DNA of 64,000 nt from CAZOAR01 sp964577985 (GTDB lineage Bacteria; Gemmatimonadota; CAZMKB01; CAZNLH01), in assembly GCA_964577985.1 (NCBI GenBank), contig CAZOAR010000009.1, positions 3,878 to 67,877 on the forward strand, read 5' to 3'. Of this stretch, positions 1 to 7,933 are shown in pieces; the first letter of the stretch is position 1; the number at the start of each line of letters is the position of its first letter. The notes below the pieces were generated by a model that was not told the DNA's origin, searched no databases, and saw only the letters and a list, made by a program, of their open reading frames with translations. The position numbers and the translations under genes were made by a program.

Positions 1-835
1 TGAGTTTGATCTCCCTCACGGTCCAGTCTTCACCCTCCCTGGCCAGAGAGACATAGACCGTATGATCTATCATCCTGCCCGTACTCTTGTCTCTCATCCT
101 CATCTTTCCCACACCGTAAGCGGAAACACCATCGGAGGAGGAAACCCTGAACCTGGAGAAAGAGAGGTCTCGTCTGTCGGCGGAGGATAGATATTCTTTC
201 AGGACATATTGGGCCTGCCCGCTGCTGAACGAGTCGTCAATGTCCTTCGACTCTATGGTAATCTTTACTCTCGATCGCCTTGAGAGCAGATCTGTAAGTG
301 CCCTGGAATTTCCGTTAACCCAGTCGCGTTCGAACCTGTCGAGGGTATCCTTGACCTTCAACTCGGCATCCGCCCCCATCCTCCCTCCAGGCGTCGGGTT
401 TTCTCTCAGCCTGTCCCTCATAACCCTCTCAGGGGCTCTCGACGCCGGGCCCTGGCGCCTGTGGCCTTCAATGATGGGCAATTCCCTTCTTTGTCTCGCT
501 GGAGGCCTGGCACTCTCCTCCCTCTTCACCTCCCGCCTGGTCCGAGGCTTCGGCTTGTTCCCCCTCGGTACGTTCTTCTTTATCTGAGCTTCATCACGAA
601 CTGCGCCATGTTTTGGCTCAATTACTCTCACGCGTTTCTCTGCCTTCGATTCCACGGTGCCACCCACACGCCGGGCTTCCTTTCCCTGTCGGGCGGCGAG
701 AGGGCGGGCGGGGATCAGAACAAGACACATGAGCGCGACGACGAGAGCGATCATCCTCCCGGTTCTAAGGCCGACAGCCCCTTTCTGATGTGGGATGTAT
801 TCCCTGAGTATCTTCTGCATTCCTTCGAACTCCAT
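1..835 (-). CDS. Secreted or membrane-anchored protein with NTF2-like C-terminal domain (3' end cut by window edge)
   Basis: The frame is open from the ATG at 835 to base 1 without a stop, about 278 codons, so the C-terminus lies outside the window. Residues about 25-45 form a hydrophobic segment (ALVVALMCLVLIPA) after basic residues, a signal peptide or anchor. A long basic, Arg/Lys/Pro-rich linker follows (about 50-155). The last 110 residues look like a small alpha/beta domain of the NTF2/DUF4783 kind, starting near LDRFERDWVNGNSRAL and ending in DWTVREIKL. A second possible start is the ATG at 820, with a GGAG 9 nt upstream. The specific function is not recognised; family assignment is tentative. 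Confidence 0.6.
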   Translation of the reverse strand, partial: MEFEGMQKILREYIPHQKGAVGLRTGRMIALVVALMCLVLIPARPLAARQGKEARRVGGTVESKAEKRVRVIEPKHGAVRDEAQIKKNVPRGNKPKPRTRREVKREESARPPARQRRELPIIEGHRRQGPASRAPERVMRDRLRENPTPGGRMGADAELKVKDTLDRFERDWVNGNSRALTDLLSRRSRVKITIESKDIDDSFSSGQAQYVLKEYLSSADRRDLSFSRFRVSSSDGVSAYGVGKMRMRDKSTGRMIDHTVYVSLAREGEDWTVREIKL

Positions 836-898
836 CTCCGCTGTTCGATCACTCTGCCAACGGCGCTTTCCTGTTCCATCAATCTGTGAAAAGCAAAT

Positions 899-927
899 AG
901 TATACCACATGATTCTCACTCTTTACA
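899..927 (-). promoter_or_regulatory. Predicted sigma-70 promoter for the gene at 835
   Basis: On the minus strand TGTAAA (922-927) is separated by 17 bp from TATACT (899-904). The -10 is preceded by TGG, giving an extended -10. It lies about 65 nt upstream of the start at 835. The -35 is poor, so this is a weak call. Confidence 0.35.
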
Positions 928-1090
928 CGCCTGCTGACCCCGTAGTCGATCAATATATGGCCCTCACAAACTGCCACATTCCTTTCTTCATCAACGCCTT
1001 ACATCATTGTCCACCTGAACGCCACGAAAACCGCCAGATCTTGCGCGCGTCCATGATTTTCCTCAAGTCGTCCAGAAATGGGTACACCGA

Positions 1091-1831
1091 TCACCCGCGT
1101 ATCTCCTCAAGAATGCTCATGGCTGCTTCAAGAGGATCGGGGCTGGCCGTTATTGGTCGGCCAACGACAATGAAATCCGCCCCGTTCGATATAGCCTCCA
1201 CGGGAGTGACCCTCCTCGCGTGTCCGCCATCCTCCGCGCCGGCCGGTCTCACCCCGGGCGTGACGATCAGGAAATCATCCGCTGTCATCTCCCTGATCAG
1301 CCTCGCCTCGCGACCCGACGCAACCACGCCCTGAAGTCCCGAATCTTTTGCCATCAGTGACAACTTGCCCACAAAGCTGTTCGGTTCAACCGCTTCAGGG
1401 CCGAAGATCTCCCTATATTCATCTTTTCCTATGTTCGTGAGGAGTGTCACAGCTATGATAGCTGGAAATAGCGAGCTGCCGCCCCGGACTCCACCCCGAC
1501 CGACCCACAGCTCCCTGGCCCGCGCCGCCGCTTCCATCATCGTCCTTCCGCCGCTGGCGTGTACGTTAATCATGTCTACTCCGAGTTCCAGTGCGGCAAG
1601 ACAGGCCCTGTGAACCGTCGCAGGTATGTCATGATACTTGAGATCAAGAAAAACATCTCCCCCCGAATCCTTGATCGTCTCTACGATAGAGGGTCCGCAG
1701 GCGGCGTACGCCTGGAGGCCGAGTTTGAACGTCTTTACGGCCGGGAACAGGAGGTCGTACATTCTGTATATCGTATCCCGTGTGGGAAGGTCAAGGGCAA
1801 CTATCAACCGCTCGCCGCTTTCGATATTCAT
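1091..1831 (-). CDS. pyrF: Orotidine 5'-phosphate decarboxylase
   Basis: PyrF converts OMP to UMP, the last step of de novo pyrimidine synthesis. The protein has the family signature DLKYHDIPATV (normally DxKxxDIPNTV), which supplies the catalytic Lys/Asp pair, an N-terminal LIVALD strand and a C-terminal phosphate-binding VVGRPIT segment. About 246 residues is normal for the family. The start at 1831 is chosen because its ATG overlaps the rlpA stop as ATGA and a GGGGAG lies 9 nt upstream; an upstream in-frame ATG at 1849 would add six residues. It is the last gene of the smpB-pyrF operon, separated from pyrKD by rlpA. Confidence 0.93.
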   Translation of the reverse strand: MNIESGERLIVALDLPTRDTIYRMYDLLFPAVKTFKLGLQAYAACGPSIVETIKDSGGDVFLDLKYHDIPATVHRACLAALELGVDMINVHASGGRTMMEAAARARELWVGRGGVRGGSSLFPAIIAVTLLTNIGKDEYREIFGPEAVEPNSFVGKLSLMAKDSGLQGVVASGREARLIREMTADDFLIVTPGVRPAGAEDGGHARRVTPVEAISNGADFIVVGRPITASPDPLEAAMSILEEIRG

Positions 1832-2259
1832 TTCCTGGAGTCTCCCCATTTCCTTACGCGAAGCTCGACCTCGGCGGTGCCTGTCAGGAACATTCCCAGC
1901 TCCTTTGCGGCTCCTACCGAGAGGTCGATTATCCGTCCCTGCACGAAGGGTCCCCGATCGTTCACGCGCACAAGTATCTTGCGATCATTGTCCAGATTCG
2001 TTACCTCGAGAATCGTGTCGAAGGGAAGTGTCCTGTGTGCCGCGCTCAGGCCATTCATGTCGTATATTTCCCCACTGGCTGTTCGCTTCCCATTAAAGTC
2101 GCTTCCGTAATATGAGGCAATACCCTTCTGGAAAAACTTCGAACTATAGAGGGTGCTCGCCACATCCGACACACCGCCAGACCTGTATTTTGGTGAAGCA
2201 GTACAGGAACAGATCACCGCGGCCGCCATGATAACAGCTATGTCCATGCCCCTAATCAA
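1828..2259 (-). CDS. rlpA: RlpA-family septal ring lytic transglycosylase-like lipoprotein
   Basis: A short (about 143 aa) RlpA protein. An N-terminal hydrophobic stretch ends in AVICSC, a plausible lipobox. The rest is one double-psi beta-barrel domain: GIASYYGSDFNGKRTASGE, the LPFDT strand, and VRVNDRGPFVQGRIIDLS. The His/Asp pair typical of active RlpA may be represented by H76-region AAHRTLPF and the ND of VNDRGPF. There is no SPOR domain. RlpA acts on naked peptidoglycan at division sites. The start is TTG at 2259 (GGGAG 8 nt upstream, overlapping the pyrD stop) or ATG at 2247. It is embedded between pyrD and pyrF. Confidence 0.85.
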   Translation of the reverse strand: MIRGMDIAVIMAAAVICSCTASPKYRSGGVSDVASTLYSSKFFQKGIASYYGSDFNGKRTASGEIYDMNGLSAAHRTLPFDTILEVTNLDNDRKILVRVNDRGPFVQGRIIDLSVGAAKELGMFLTGTAEVELRVRKWGDSRK

Positions 2260-3175
2260 GGATCAGGCTCCCTGTCAGAGACGCGATCCCGTCAAGGCCC
2301 TTCTCTCTGACGTGGCGTTCCAGGGACTCTATGATCTCTCTGCAGACTTGTGGATTGACGAAGTTGGCCGTCCCGACCTGGACGGCTGATGCGCCGGCGA
2401 TCATGTATTTCAGGACATCCAGGTGTCCCGAGATACCACCGATTCCAATCACCGGGACATCAACCGCGCTCGCGACCTTGTAGACCGCGTAAAGTCCCAC
2501 AGGAAGAATCGCCGGGCCCGACAACCCACCAATACGATTGCCGAGAACCGGCCGGCGGCGTTCCACATCAATTTCCATACCCATCAGGGTATTGATCAAC
2601 GAAATCCCCGCTGAACCCGCTTCCACTGCCTCAACCGCCATTTCTTCGATTCCGAGCAGGTGGTTGGGACTCAGCTTGGATATCACAGGTAATCCCGTAT
2701 TGTCACGCACGGCACTGACGACTTCCCCTATGGTGCCCGACCTTGAAAGCCGCCTTGCACCGCCTTCGTCAACATTAGGACAGGAAAGATTGATCTCCAG
2801 GGCGTCAACGCCTTCGAGTTCTGATATCCTGCCTGCCATGACCGCGAACTCCCGGGCGTTCTTCCCTCCGATATTTACTACTATCCTTGCATCCCCCCTG
2901 TTAGAGTCGATCCATGCCCATTTGGAAGCGATGAACTCGTCTACGCCGACGTTGGCGAGGCCGATCGAATTCAACATCCCGCTCGGAGTCTCCACAATCC
3001 TGGGGGGAGGATTTCCCGCCCGCGGTTCCCGAGTGATGGTCTTGGTCACGAACGCCCCGAGCTCCGAGATGCCGAATAGATCTGAGAACTCATCCCCGTA
3101 CCCAAAGGTCCCCGAGGCGACCATCAGGGGGTTCTGGAGTTCCATTCCGAACATCCTCACCGCGAGAGACTTCAA
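2252..3175 (-). CDS. pyrD: Dihydroorotate dehydrogenase B, catalytic subunit
   Basis: A class 1B FMN enzyme that oxidises dihydroorotate to orotate, passing electrons to PyrK. Recognisable parts are LQNPLMVASGTFGYG near the N-terminus, GLANVGVDEFI, the active-site segment INLSCPNV with the catalytic Cys of class 1 enzymes, and the FMN phosphate sites GIGGISG and AGASAVQVGTA. Length 307 is normal. It begins with TTG, and TTGA overlaps the pyrK stop by 4 nt, which implies translational coupling and fits the obligate PyrD-PyrK complex. Cytoplasmic. Confidence 0.95.
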   Translation of the reverse strand: MKSLAVRMFGMELQNPLMVASGTFGYGDEFSDLFGISELGAFVTKTITREPRAGNPPPRIVETPSGMLNSIGLANVGVDEFIASKWAWIDSNRGDARIVVNIGGKNAREFAVMAGRISELEGVDALEINLSCPNVDEGGARRLSRSGTIGEVVSAVRDNTGLPVISKLSPNHLLGIEEMAVEAVEAGSAGISLINTLMGMEIDVERRRPVLGNRIGGLSGPAILPVGLYAVYKVASAVDVPVIGIGGISGHLDVLKYMIAGASAVQVGTANFVNPQVCREIIESLERHVREKGLDGIASLTGSLILD

Positions 3176-4080
3176 AATATGACCTTTCTCCCGTCAAACA
3201 CAGGTCCCGTGTAACATACGCGCTGGTATGCCTGCTCCCCATTTTCGAGGACCTGGACTACACATCCCTGACAACTACCCATTCCGCAGCCCATGTGGCT
3301 CTCAAGAGAGAACTGAAGAGGGCCGGGGTGGCCTGCTGCCCTTGACTGCAGCTCCTTCAGCATGGCCACCGGGCCACACGCATATATTGCCCGGGAAGAG
3401 TCCTCAGAACGAAGTCGTTCCTCAAGAAGACGGGTTACCACTCCCTTTCGGCCGCGAGAACCATCTTCGGTCATAAGGGTTACAGATATTCCTCGCAGAT
3501 CAAGCATGTCGAGATCGACCAGACTTGATTCGTCTCGTTCTCCATAAAGGAGTTCAATATCCGCGGAACTGTCTTCCCTTCTCAATGCCTTCCCCAGAAG
3601 GGGAAAAGGAGCGATACCAACGCCTCCGGCGACAAAGATGTGCTTCTCCACTCCATTCTCGACCCCAAAACCATTACCCAGCGGGCCAAGAAGCGAAATC
3701 CTGTCACCTTTCCCAAGATTCGTGATCAGTTCCGTTCCCCTCCCCGTCACCTTGATGAGAAAAACGACGTTTTCCCCACGAACATCGCTCACGCTGAACG
3801 GGCGTCTCAGAAGAGGCTCATTACCATCCCATCCTTTGAGCATATAAAACTGCCCCGGCACGATCCCATGGCACAGAACCGGGACTGCCACCGAGAGCTG
3901 ATAAGTATTCTTAGCGAGCAGGGTCGATTCGCCGATGGTCCCGACGGCCAGTTCGGCAGCGGAAGTACTGTTAGAGATCATTCGGTTCATAGTCCTCATA
4001 AACCTGGTAGTTTCGAGTCCCGCAGGCCGAGTCGTCGGCCGCGCTTTCAGATCGTCAACTCTCTTTTCCGCATCGATCAA
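3172..4080 (-). CDS. pyrK: Dihydroorotate dehydrogenase B, electron transfer subunit
   Basis: An FAD/2Fe-2S reductase-family subunit carrying electrons from PyrD to NAD. The FAD-binding motif is RRPFSVSD, the NAD-binding part is VAGGVGIAPFPLL, and the C-terminus has the four-Cys cluster site CGMGSCQGC followed 12 residues later by another Cys (RVCYTGP). The annotated start is TTG, overlapping the upstream stop as TTGA. Family homology starts only near residue 42 (AAELAVGTI), so an internal ATG (for example near 3981) may be the true start. It sits directly before pyrD. Confidence 0.92.
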   Translation of the reverse strand: MIDAEKRVDDLKARPTTRPAGLETTRFMRTMNRMISNSTSAAELAVGTIGESTLLAKNTYQLSVAVPVLCHGIVPGQFYMLKGWDGNEPLLRRPFSVSDVRGENVVFLIKVTGRGTELITNLGKGDRISLLGPLGNGFGVENGVEKHIFVAGGVGIAPFPLLGKALRREDSSADIELLYGERDESSLVDLDMLDLRGISVTLMTEDGSRGRKGVVTRLLEERLRSEDSSRAIYACGPVAMLKELQSRAAGHPGPLQFSLESHMGCGMGSCQGCVVQVLENGEQAYQRVCYTGPVFDGRKVIF

Positions 4081-5654
4081 CCACCTGAGAGCGAGTCCTC
4101 GTCGGAGGGCTCTTCTGGTGGTAATGAATCGCTGATGCCCTCTGAAATCGTATCAGAAACGGCCTCGACCGGAGTAGCGTCCACGCTCGTCAGGGCACTT
4201 TCATCCACCATTGCAACGCTCAGAAGTTCACCGTCCATCTCGTCCTCATAGAATCCCGCCGGGCGTTCGGGCAATTGCATATTCAACTTCAGTCTGGCAT
4301 AATCTGCATATCGAGTATCCGGATAAGAATCAACTATACTGCTATACTCCCTGGCGGAGGAAGTCGTATCCCCGTATTCCTCCTCGAGAATCCATGCCCT
4401 TGCGTAACTCGCCTTCGGTGCCCAGGGAGACTCGGGGAATGAATCCACCAGGGCCTCGAAGCTCTGGAGCGCCATTTCAAGGTCTTTCAGCTGGTACAAC
4501 TGAAACTCGGCGATCAGGTATAGTGCCTGCTGAACGTCGGCTGACGCGTTTTTTTCCTGAGCGTCAACATAGTCTCTCAGTTGCATCCATCGCTCAACTT
4601 CTTTCCATTCTTCCCTGCACTTCTTTCCGTATTCGGATTCAGGAGCCTGTTTGAAACCCTTCTTGAACTCCTGTCGCGCCTTCTCTCCATCCTGAAATGT
4701 CTCCAACTCGACCTTACCTCTGAGATAGCTGGCCTCCGCGGCCTCCGGAAGCTTCGGGTAGTCGATCGTAATCAACTCAAACACTCCCAGGGCTTCCTCC
4801 TCTCTCTTGAGAAGGACAAGCTGGCGGCCCAGCCCTATCCTGGCCTTAACATCCTCCTTGTCGGACAACTCTCCTTCGAGAAGTTTCTTGTACGCTTCCA
4901 TTGCTTCCTGATATCTCCCAATCTCCGAGAAAGAACTCGCGATCCAGAAGTAACCTGTTCTCTTCAACGACAGGGAGGAAGTCGATTCCACCAGGATCTG
5001 GAATCTTCTCAAGGCCTCATCATAGTCTCCAAGATAAAACCGACATTGCGCCATCCGCAGCAACCCCTGGTCTCTCCACTCAGGCGACGACTTCCTGTCG
5101 AGAAGTTTCCCGAATTCATGATAACTCAATTCGTACTTATCCATGGAGAAGTAGACCTCACCATGCAGGAAACTGATCTCATCCGCCCGTTCGCTCTTTA
5201 TCGCGTTTTCGTCGAGTTGATCAATCGTCATCAGGCACTCGGTGGACAGTCCATGGTGAAACTGCGCCTTCGCGAGCCAGTACAAGGCCTTCGCTCTCTT
5301 GTCGCTGTCGGGGTACTTCGACAGAAGTTTCTCGAATGCCTTGATCGACTCCTCATAGTCGGTTTTCTGATAAAAGGCCTTGCCCATCAGGAGAAGAGCA
5401 TCGTCAACATAGGAACTGTTTTCATATCTTGAAATAATCTTGGCACACTTCTGGATCGATTTCTTGAATTCCTCTTCTGCCTTCCTCGTGATCGTCCCAT
5501 CCGACCGATCTACTTCCTCCATCCCTGCGTCATAGTGATTCCTGGCCCTGTAAAAGGTGTTGAAATAGACACAGCCACCCGCAAGGATAACCCCTGAGAT
5601 GGATAATCCCAGTGCCACTGACGTTATTCGCGCTCGACCCACATTGGCTCCCAT
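4077..5654 (-). CDS. TPR-repeat outer-membrane lipoprotein (BamD/YbgF-like architecture)
   Basis: About 525 residues. The start at 5654 gives a signal peptide with the lipobox LAGGC, so the protein should be lipidated. The body is a run of tetratricopeptide-like helical pairs, for example SSYVDDALLLMGKAFYQ, YPDSDKRAKALYWLAKAQF and SFPESPWAPKASYARAWIL, resembling BamD and YbgF repeats. The C-terminal 60 residues are acidic and low-complexity. A longer frame reaches 5864 but would overlap the amidase and bury the signal peptide. It follows a cell-wall amidase and precedes pyrK with a TTGA overlap. The precise role is unknown; envelope assembly or polymer handling is inferred. Confidence 0.75.
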   Translation of the reverse strand: MGANVGRARITSVALGLSISGVILAGGCVYFNTFYRARNHYDAGMEEVDRSDGTITRKAEEEFKKSIQKCAKIISRYENSSYVDDALLLMGKAFYQKTDYEESIKAFEKLLSKYPDSDKRAKALYWLAKAQFHHGLSTECLMTIDQLDENAIKSERADEISFLHGEVYFSMDKYELSYHEFGKLLDRKSSPEWRDQGLLRMAQCRFYLGDYDEALRRFQILVESTSSLSLKRTGYFWIASSFSEIGRYQEAMEAYKKLLEGELSDKEDVKARIGLGRQLVLLKREEEALGVFELITIDYPKLPEAAEASYLRGKVELETFQDGEKARQEFKKGFKQAPESEYGKKCREEWKEVERWMQLRDYVDAQEKNASADVQQALYLIAEFQLYQLKDLEMALQSFEALVDSFPESPWAPKASYARAWILEEEYGDTTSSAREYSSIVDSYPDTRYADYARLKLNMQLPERPAGFYEDEMDGELLSVAMVDESALTSVDATPVEAVSDTISEGISDSLPPEEPSDEDSLSGG

Positions 5655-5700
5655 CGATTCTGCCGCCCGCTGCAGCCGTTGCAGCTGAAGCGGATGCCCA

Positions 5701-7230
5701 TCATCCCCCCACTTTGAGGTTGTAGCGCTCGATATAGCTCTGAATTCCTTCGAAAATCTCCCCTGCCACAACCTTCTGATAGCTGGAATCTCCCAGCAGC
5801 TTCTCCTCTTCGGGGTTGGATACGTATCCGATCTCCAGCAGAATAGCCGGCATATAGGCACCATTCAGGACATAGAATCCCGCCTGACGAACCTCCCCCC
5901 TCACTTTCCTGGAACCATCCCTGAACTCATCACACATTATCTCGGCCCATTCGCTGCTTTCCCTGAGGTGCTCATTCTGCGCCAGGTCCCAGAAAATGAA
6001 TTCCAGCTCGTCGATAGAGGAGGAGTCGATTGACGGCTTTTCAAATCGTACGCTGAGATTCTCTCGCAGCGCTACAGCCCTTTCTTCATCGGTCTTGGCC
6101 ACTGACAGGAAATAGGCTTCGAAGCCTTTCACCTTCCTCTTTTTCGAGGCATTGCAGTGGATGCTCACGAATAGATCCGCGTCCCGCCGGTTGGCCAGGC
6201 TGGTGCGATCACTCAGTGAAATGTAGGTGTCATCCTTCCGGGTCAGGATCACTTCGAGGTCGCTGCGTTCATCCAGGAGAGAGGCGACTTCTCTGGCGAC
6301 ATCCAGGTTGACATCCTTCTCCCTCAAACCATTCCCGCCGATGGCTCCCGGGTCTTTTCCACCGTGCCCCGGGTCGATGGCAATTCTCCGTATCATGAAT
6401 TCCCTGGGGTCTATTATACCCGAGACAAGATCTTGATCCCCCGAAGGGGCGTCCTTTTCATCGGGACCATTTCCAGAGAAGGCGATACTGATCCCCGGCG
6501 GGGCCTTTATCTCCGCAACCCTGTAGCGCTGCACCGAGGGCTTGAGAAAGAAAAGGAGCTGCGTAGAGCGCCCTGATTCGCTGATGCGAGTGGAATCGAT
6601 AAAGCCTGAAGCCACTATAGAGTCGGCGAGAAGCGGGCTGCACCTCGTCTCAAACAGATTGAGGAGCAATGTTCCGGGCCTGGACGTATCCGTCTCGAAC
6701 CGCGGGGGTGACGAAGCGAAGAGAAAAACAACCGTTTCGTCCTCAGAAGTGGACTCCGTCGTCCCCTTGATAAAGGCATAGAATCTGCGATCCCTGAGCG
6801 TACCTGATTCCGATTCGAACAGGAAGAGGTCGGGGAAGAAATAAGGGATGTACTCAGTCACAAACTGAAGGGGTATCAAAAAATCATTCGCCACTACGGC
6901 CGGCGGGTTTACGAGTTGATATGGCCTGTCATCGAATGAGAAAAAAGGGATAGCATCTTCGAATTGAAACCGGCTTCCACCATATCGATATGTCACGTCC
7001 AATCCTGAAGTCCCCCTCTCCAGGCTTCCGCCGATCGCGTCGCGCAGATCATCGACAGACACATATTCCCCGCCATCAAGCCTGTGAAGTTGAATCGGCC
7101 ACGTCTGTCCGCCATAGAAGACGGAAAAGGTCCCCGGTATAGCGTTGTCGGCCCGAATCGACTCTATTGGCGAGGCGGCCAGCAAGAGGCAAACAAGGAA
7201 TATCCTGGTCTTTCTGCCAAAGCTTCGCAT
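5701..7230 (-). CDS. N-acetylmuramoyl-L-alanine amidase (Amidase_3), exported
   Basis: Cleaves the amide between MurNAc and the stem peptide. The start at 7230 has GGTGG 7 nt upstream and gives a clear signal peptide (IFLVCLLLAASPIESIRA). Residues about 30-150 resemble a copper-amine-oxidase-N stalk-like domain (YVSVDDLRDAIGG, DFLIPLQFVTEYIP). The catalytic domain occupies roughly 290-505: AIDPGHGGKDPGA (Zn His), then the Glu of REKDVNLDVA, SIHCNAS (second His) and the C-terminal Glu in PAILLEIGYVSN. Length about 509. It lies between smpB and a TPR lipoprotein. Confidence 0.9.
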   Translation of the reverse strand: MRSFGRKTRIFLVCLLLAASPIESIRADNAIPGTFSVFYGGQTWPIQLHRLDGGEYVSVDDLRDAIGGSLERGTSGLDVTYRYGGSRFQFEDAIPFFSFDDRPYQLVNPPAVVANDFLIPLQFVTEYIPYFFPDLFLFESESGTLRDRRFYAFIKGTTESTSEDETVVFLFASSPPRFETDTSRPGTLLLNLFETRCSPLLADSIVASGFIDSTRISESGRSTQLLFFLKPSVQRYRVAEIKAPPGISIAFSGNGPDEKDAPSGDQDLVSGIIDPREFMIRRIAIDPGHGGKDPGAIGGNGLREKDVNLDVAREVASLLDERSDLEVILTRKDDTYISLSDRTSLANRRDADLFVSIHCNASKKRKVKGFEAYFLSVAKTDEERAVALRENLSVRFEKPSIDSSSIDELEFIFWDLAQNEHLRESSEWAEIMCDEFRDGSRKVRGEVRQAGFYVLNGAYMPAILLEIGYVSNPEEEKLLGDSSYQKVVAGEIFEGIQSYIERYNLKVGG

Positions 7231-7255
7231 GTCATTTCCACCGGTAAAGGCGGGG

Positions 7256-7711
7256 TCATCTCTTGCGATCCTTGAGGGCACGCTCCATCTCCCTGTCCGC
7301 TACTCTCCTCTTCATGTCCTCCCGCCTGTCGTGAATCTTTTTTCCTCGCGCCAGGGCGATTTCGACCTTCGCCAGGCCTCCGGAAAAGTATATCTTCAGT
7401 GGAACCAGGGTCAGGCCCTTCTCCTCCACCTTTCCGATGAGCCGCCTGATTTCCTGCCTGTGGAGCAGGAGTTTCCTTACGCGCCGGGAGTCATGATTGA
7501 GGTTATGCGCCGCCTCATATTGTCCTATGTGCAGGTGGTGGAGATAGACTTCTCCCTTTTCAATCCTGGCGTAGCTGTCAGTGAGGCTCACCTTGCCCTC
7601 TCTCAGGGCCTTCACTTCACTCCCCACCAGCGCGATACCGGCCTCCCAGGTCTCCTCGATGTGATAAAGGAAACGAGCTTTCTTGTTCTGGCACAGGACT
7701 TTATCAACCAT
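7256..7711 (-). CDS. smpB: SsrA-binding protein
   Basis: SmpB binds tmRNA and delivers it to stalled ribosomes. The family is unmistakable: NKKARFLYHIEETWEAGI, GSEVKALREGKVSL, EVYLHHLHIGQYEAA, KIYFSGGLAKVEIALARGKK, and a basic C-terminal tail (RREDMKRRVADREMERAL). Length 151 is typical. It is the first gene of the minus-strand operon leading to pyrF. No ssrA gene is visible in the window. Confidence 0.97.
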   Translation of the reverse strand: MVDKVLCQNKKARFLYHIEETWEAGIALVGSEVKALREGKVSLTDSYARIEKGEVYLHHLHIGQYEAAHNLNHDSRRVRKLLLHRQEIRRLIGKVEEKGLTLVPLKIYFSGGLAKVEIALARGKKIHDRREDMKRRVADREMERALKDRKR

Positions 7712-7759
7712 CTTGTGGCACCTTCAGATCCTCATTCGTGATCACACCGATTGCTGTTA

Positions 7760-7788
7760 AACATAAGGGGAAAGCACCCAAAAGGCAA
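7760..7788 (-). promoter_or_regulatory. Predicted promoter for the smpB-pyrF operon
   Basis: TTGCCT (7783-7788) and TATGTT (7760-7765) with a 17 bp spacer on the minus strand, about 50 nt upstream of the smpB start. It is divergent from the citrate-operon promoter at 7811. Confidence 0.45.
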
Positions 7789-7810
7789 GCGCATTTGGCC
7801 AAGAAAAGCC

Positions 7811-7839
7811 TTTACAAAAGCGGCAAAAACCGTTATATA
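7811..7839 (+). promoter_or_regulatory. Predicted promoter for the citrate-cleavage operon
   Basis: TTTACA (7811-7816), 17 bp spacer, TATATA (7834-7839). It precedes a leader of about 90 nt before the start at 7934. No other convincing promoter was found inside the operon, so it may serve all genes to 16706. Confidence 0.55.
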
Positions 7840-7933
7840 TTGCAGCCCGAACACCGCCTTCTCCGCGAGTCTTTGACATCGGGGCATGCGCGGCGACGCC
7901 AACTGACGATCAGCCTGTTATCGGGACGAGGGC

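Noticed and set aside
836..1090. Plus-strand ORF 795-1334 as a gene
   Set aside because: Most of it is opposite pyrF; no motifs, no ribosome site. The gap holds only a possible minus-strand promoter.
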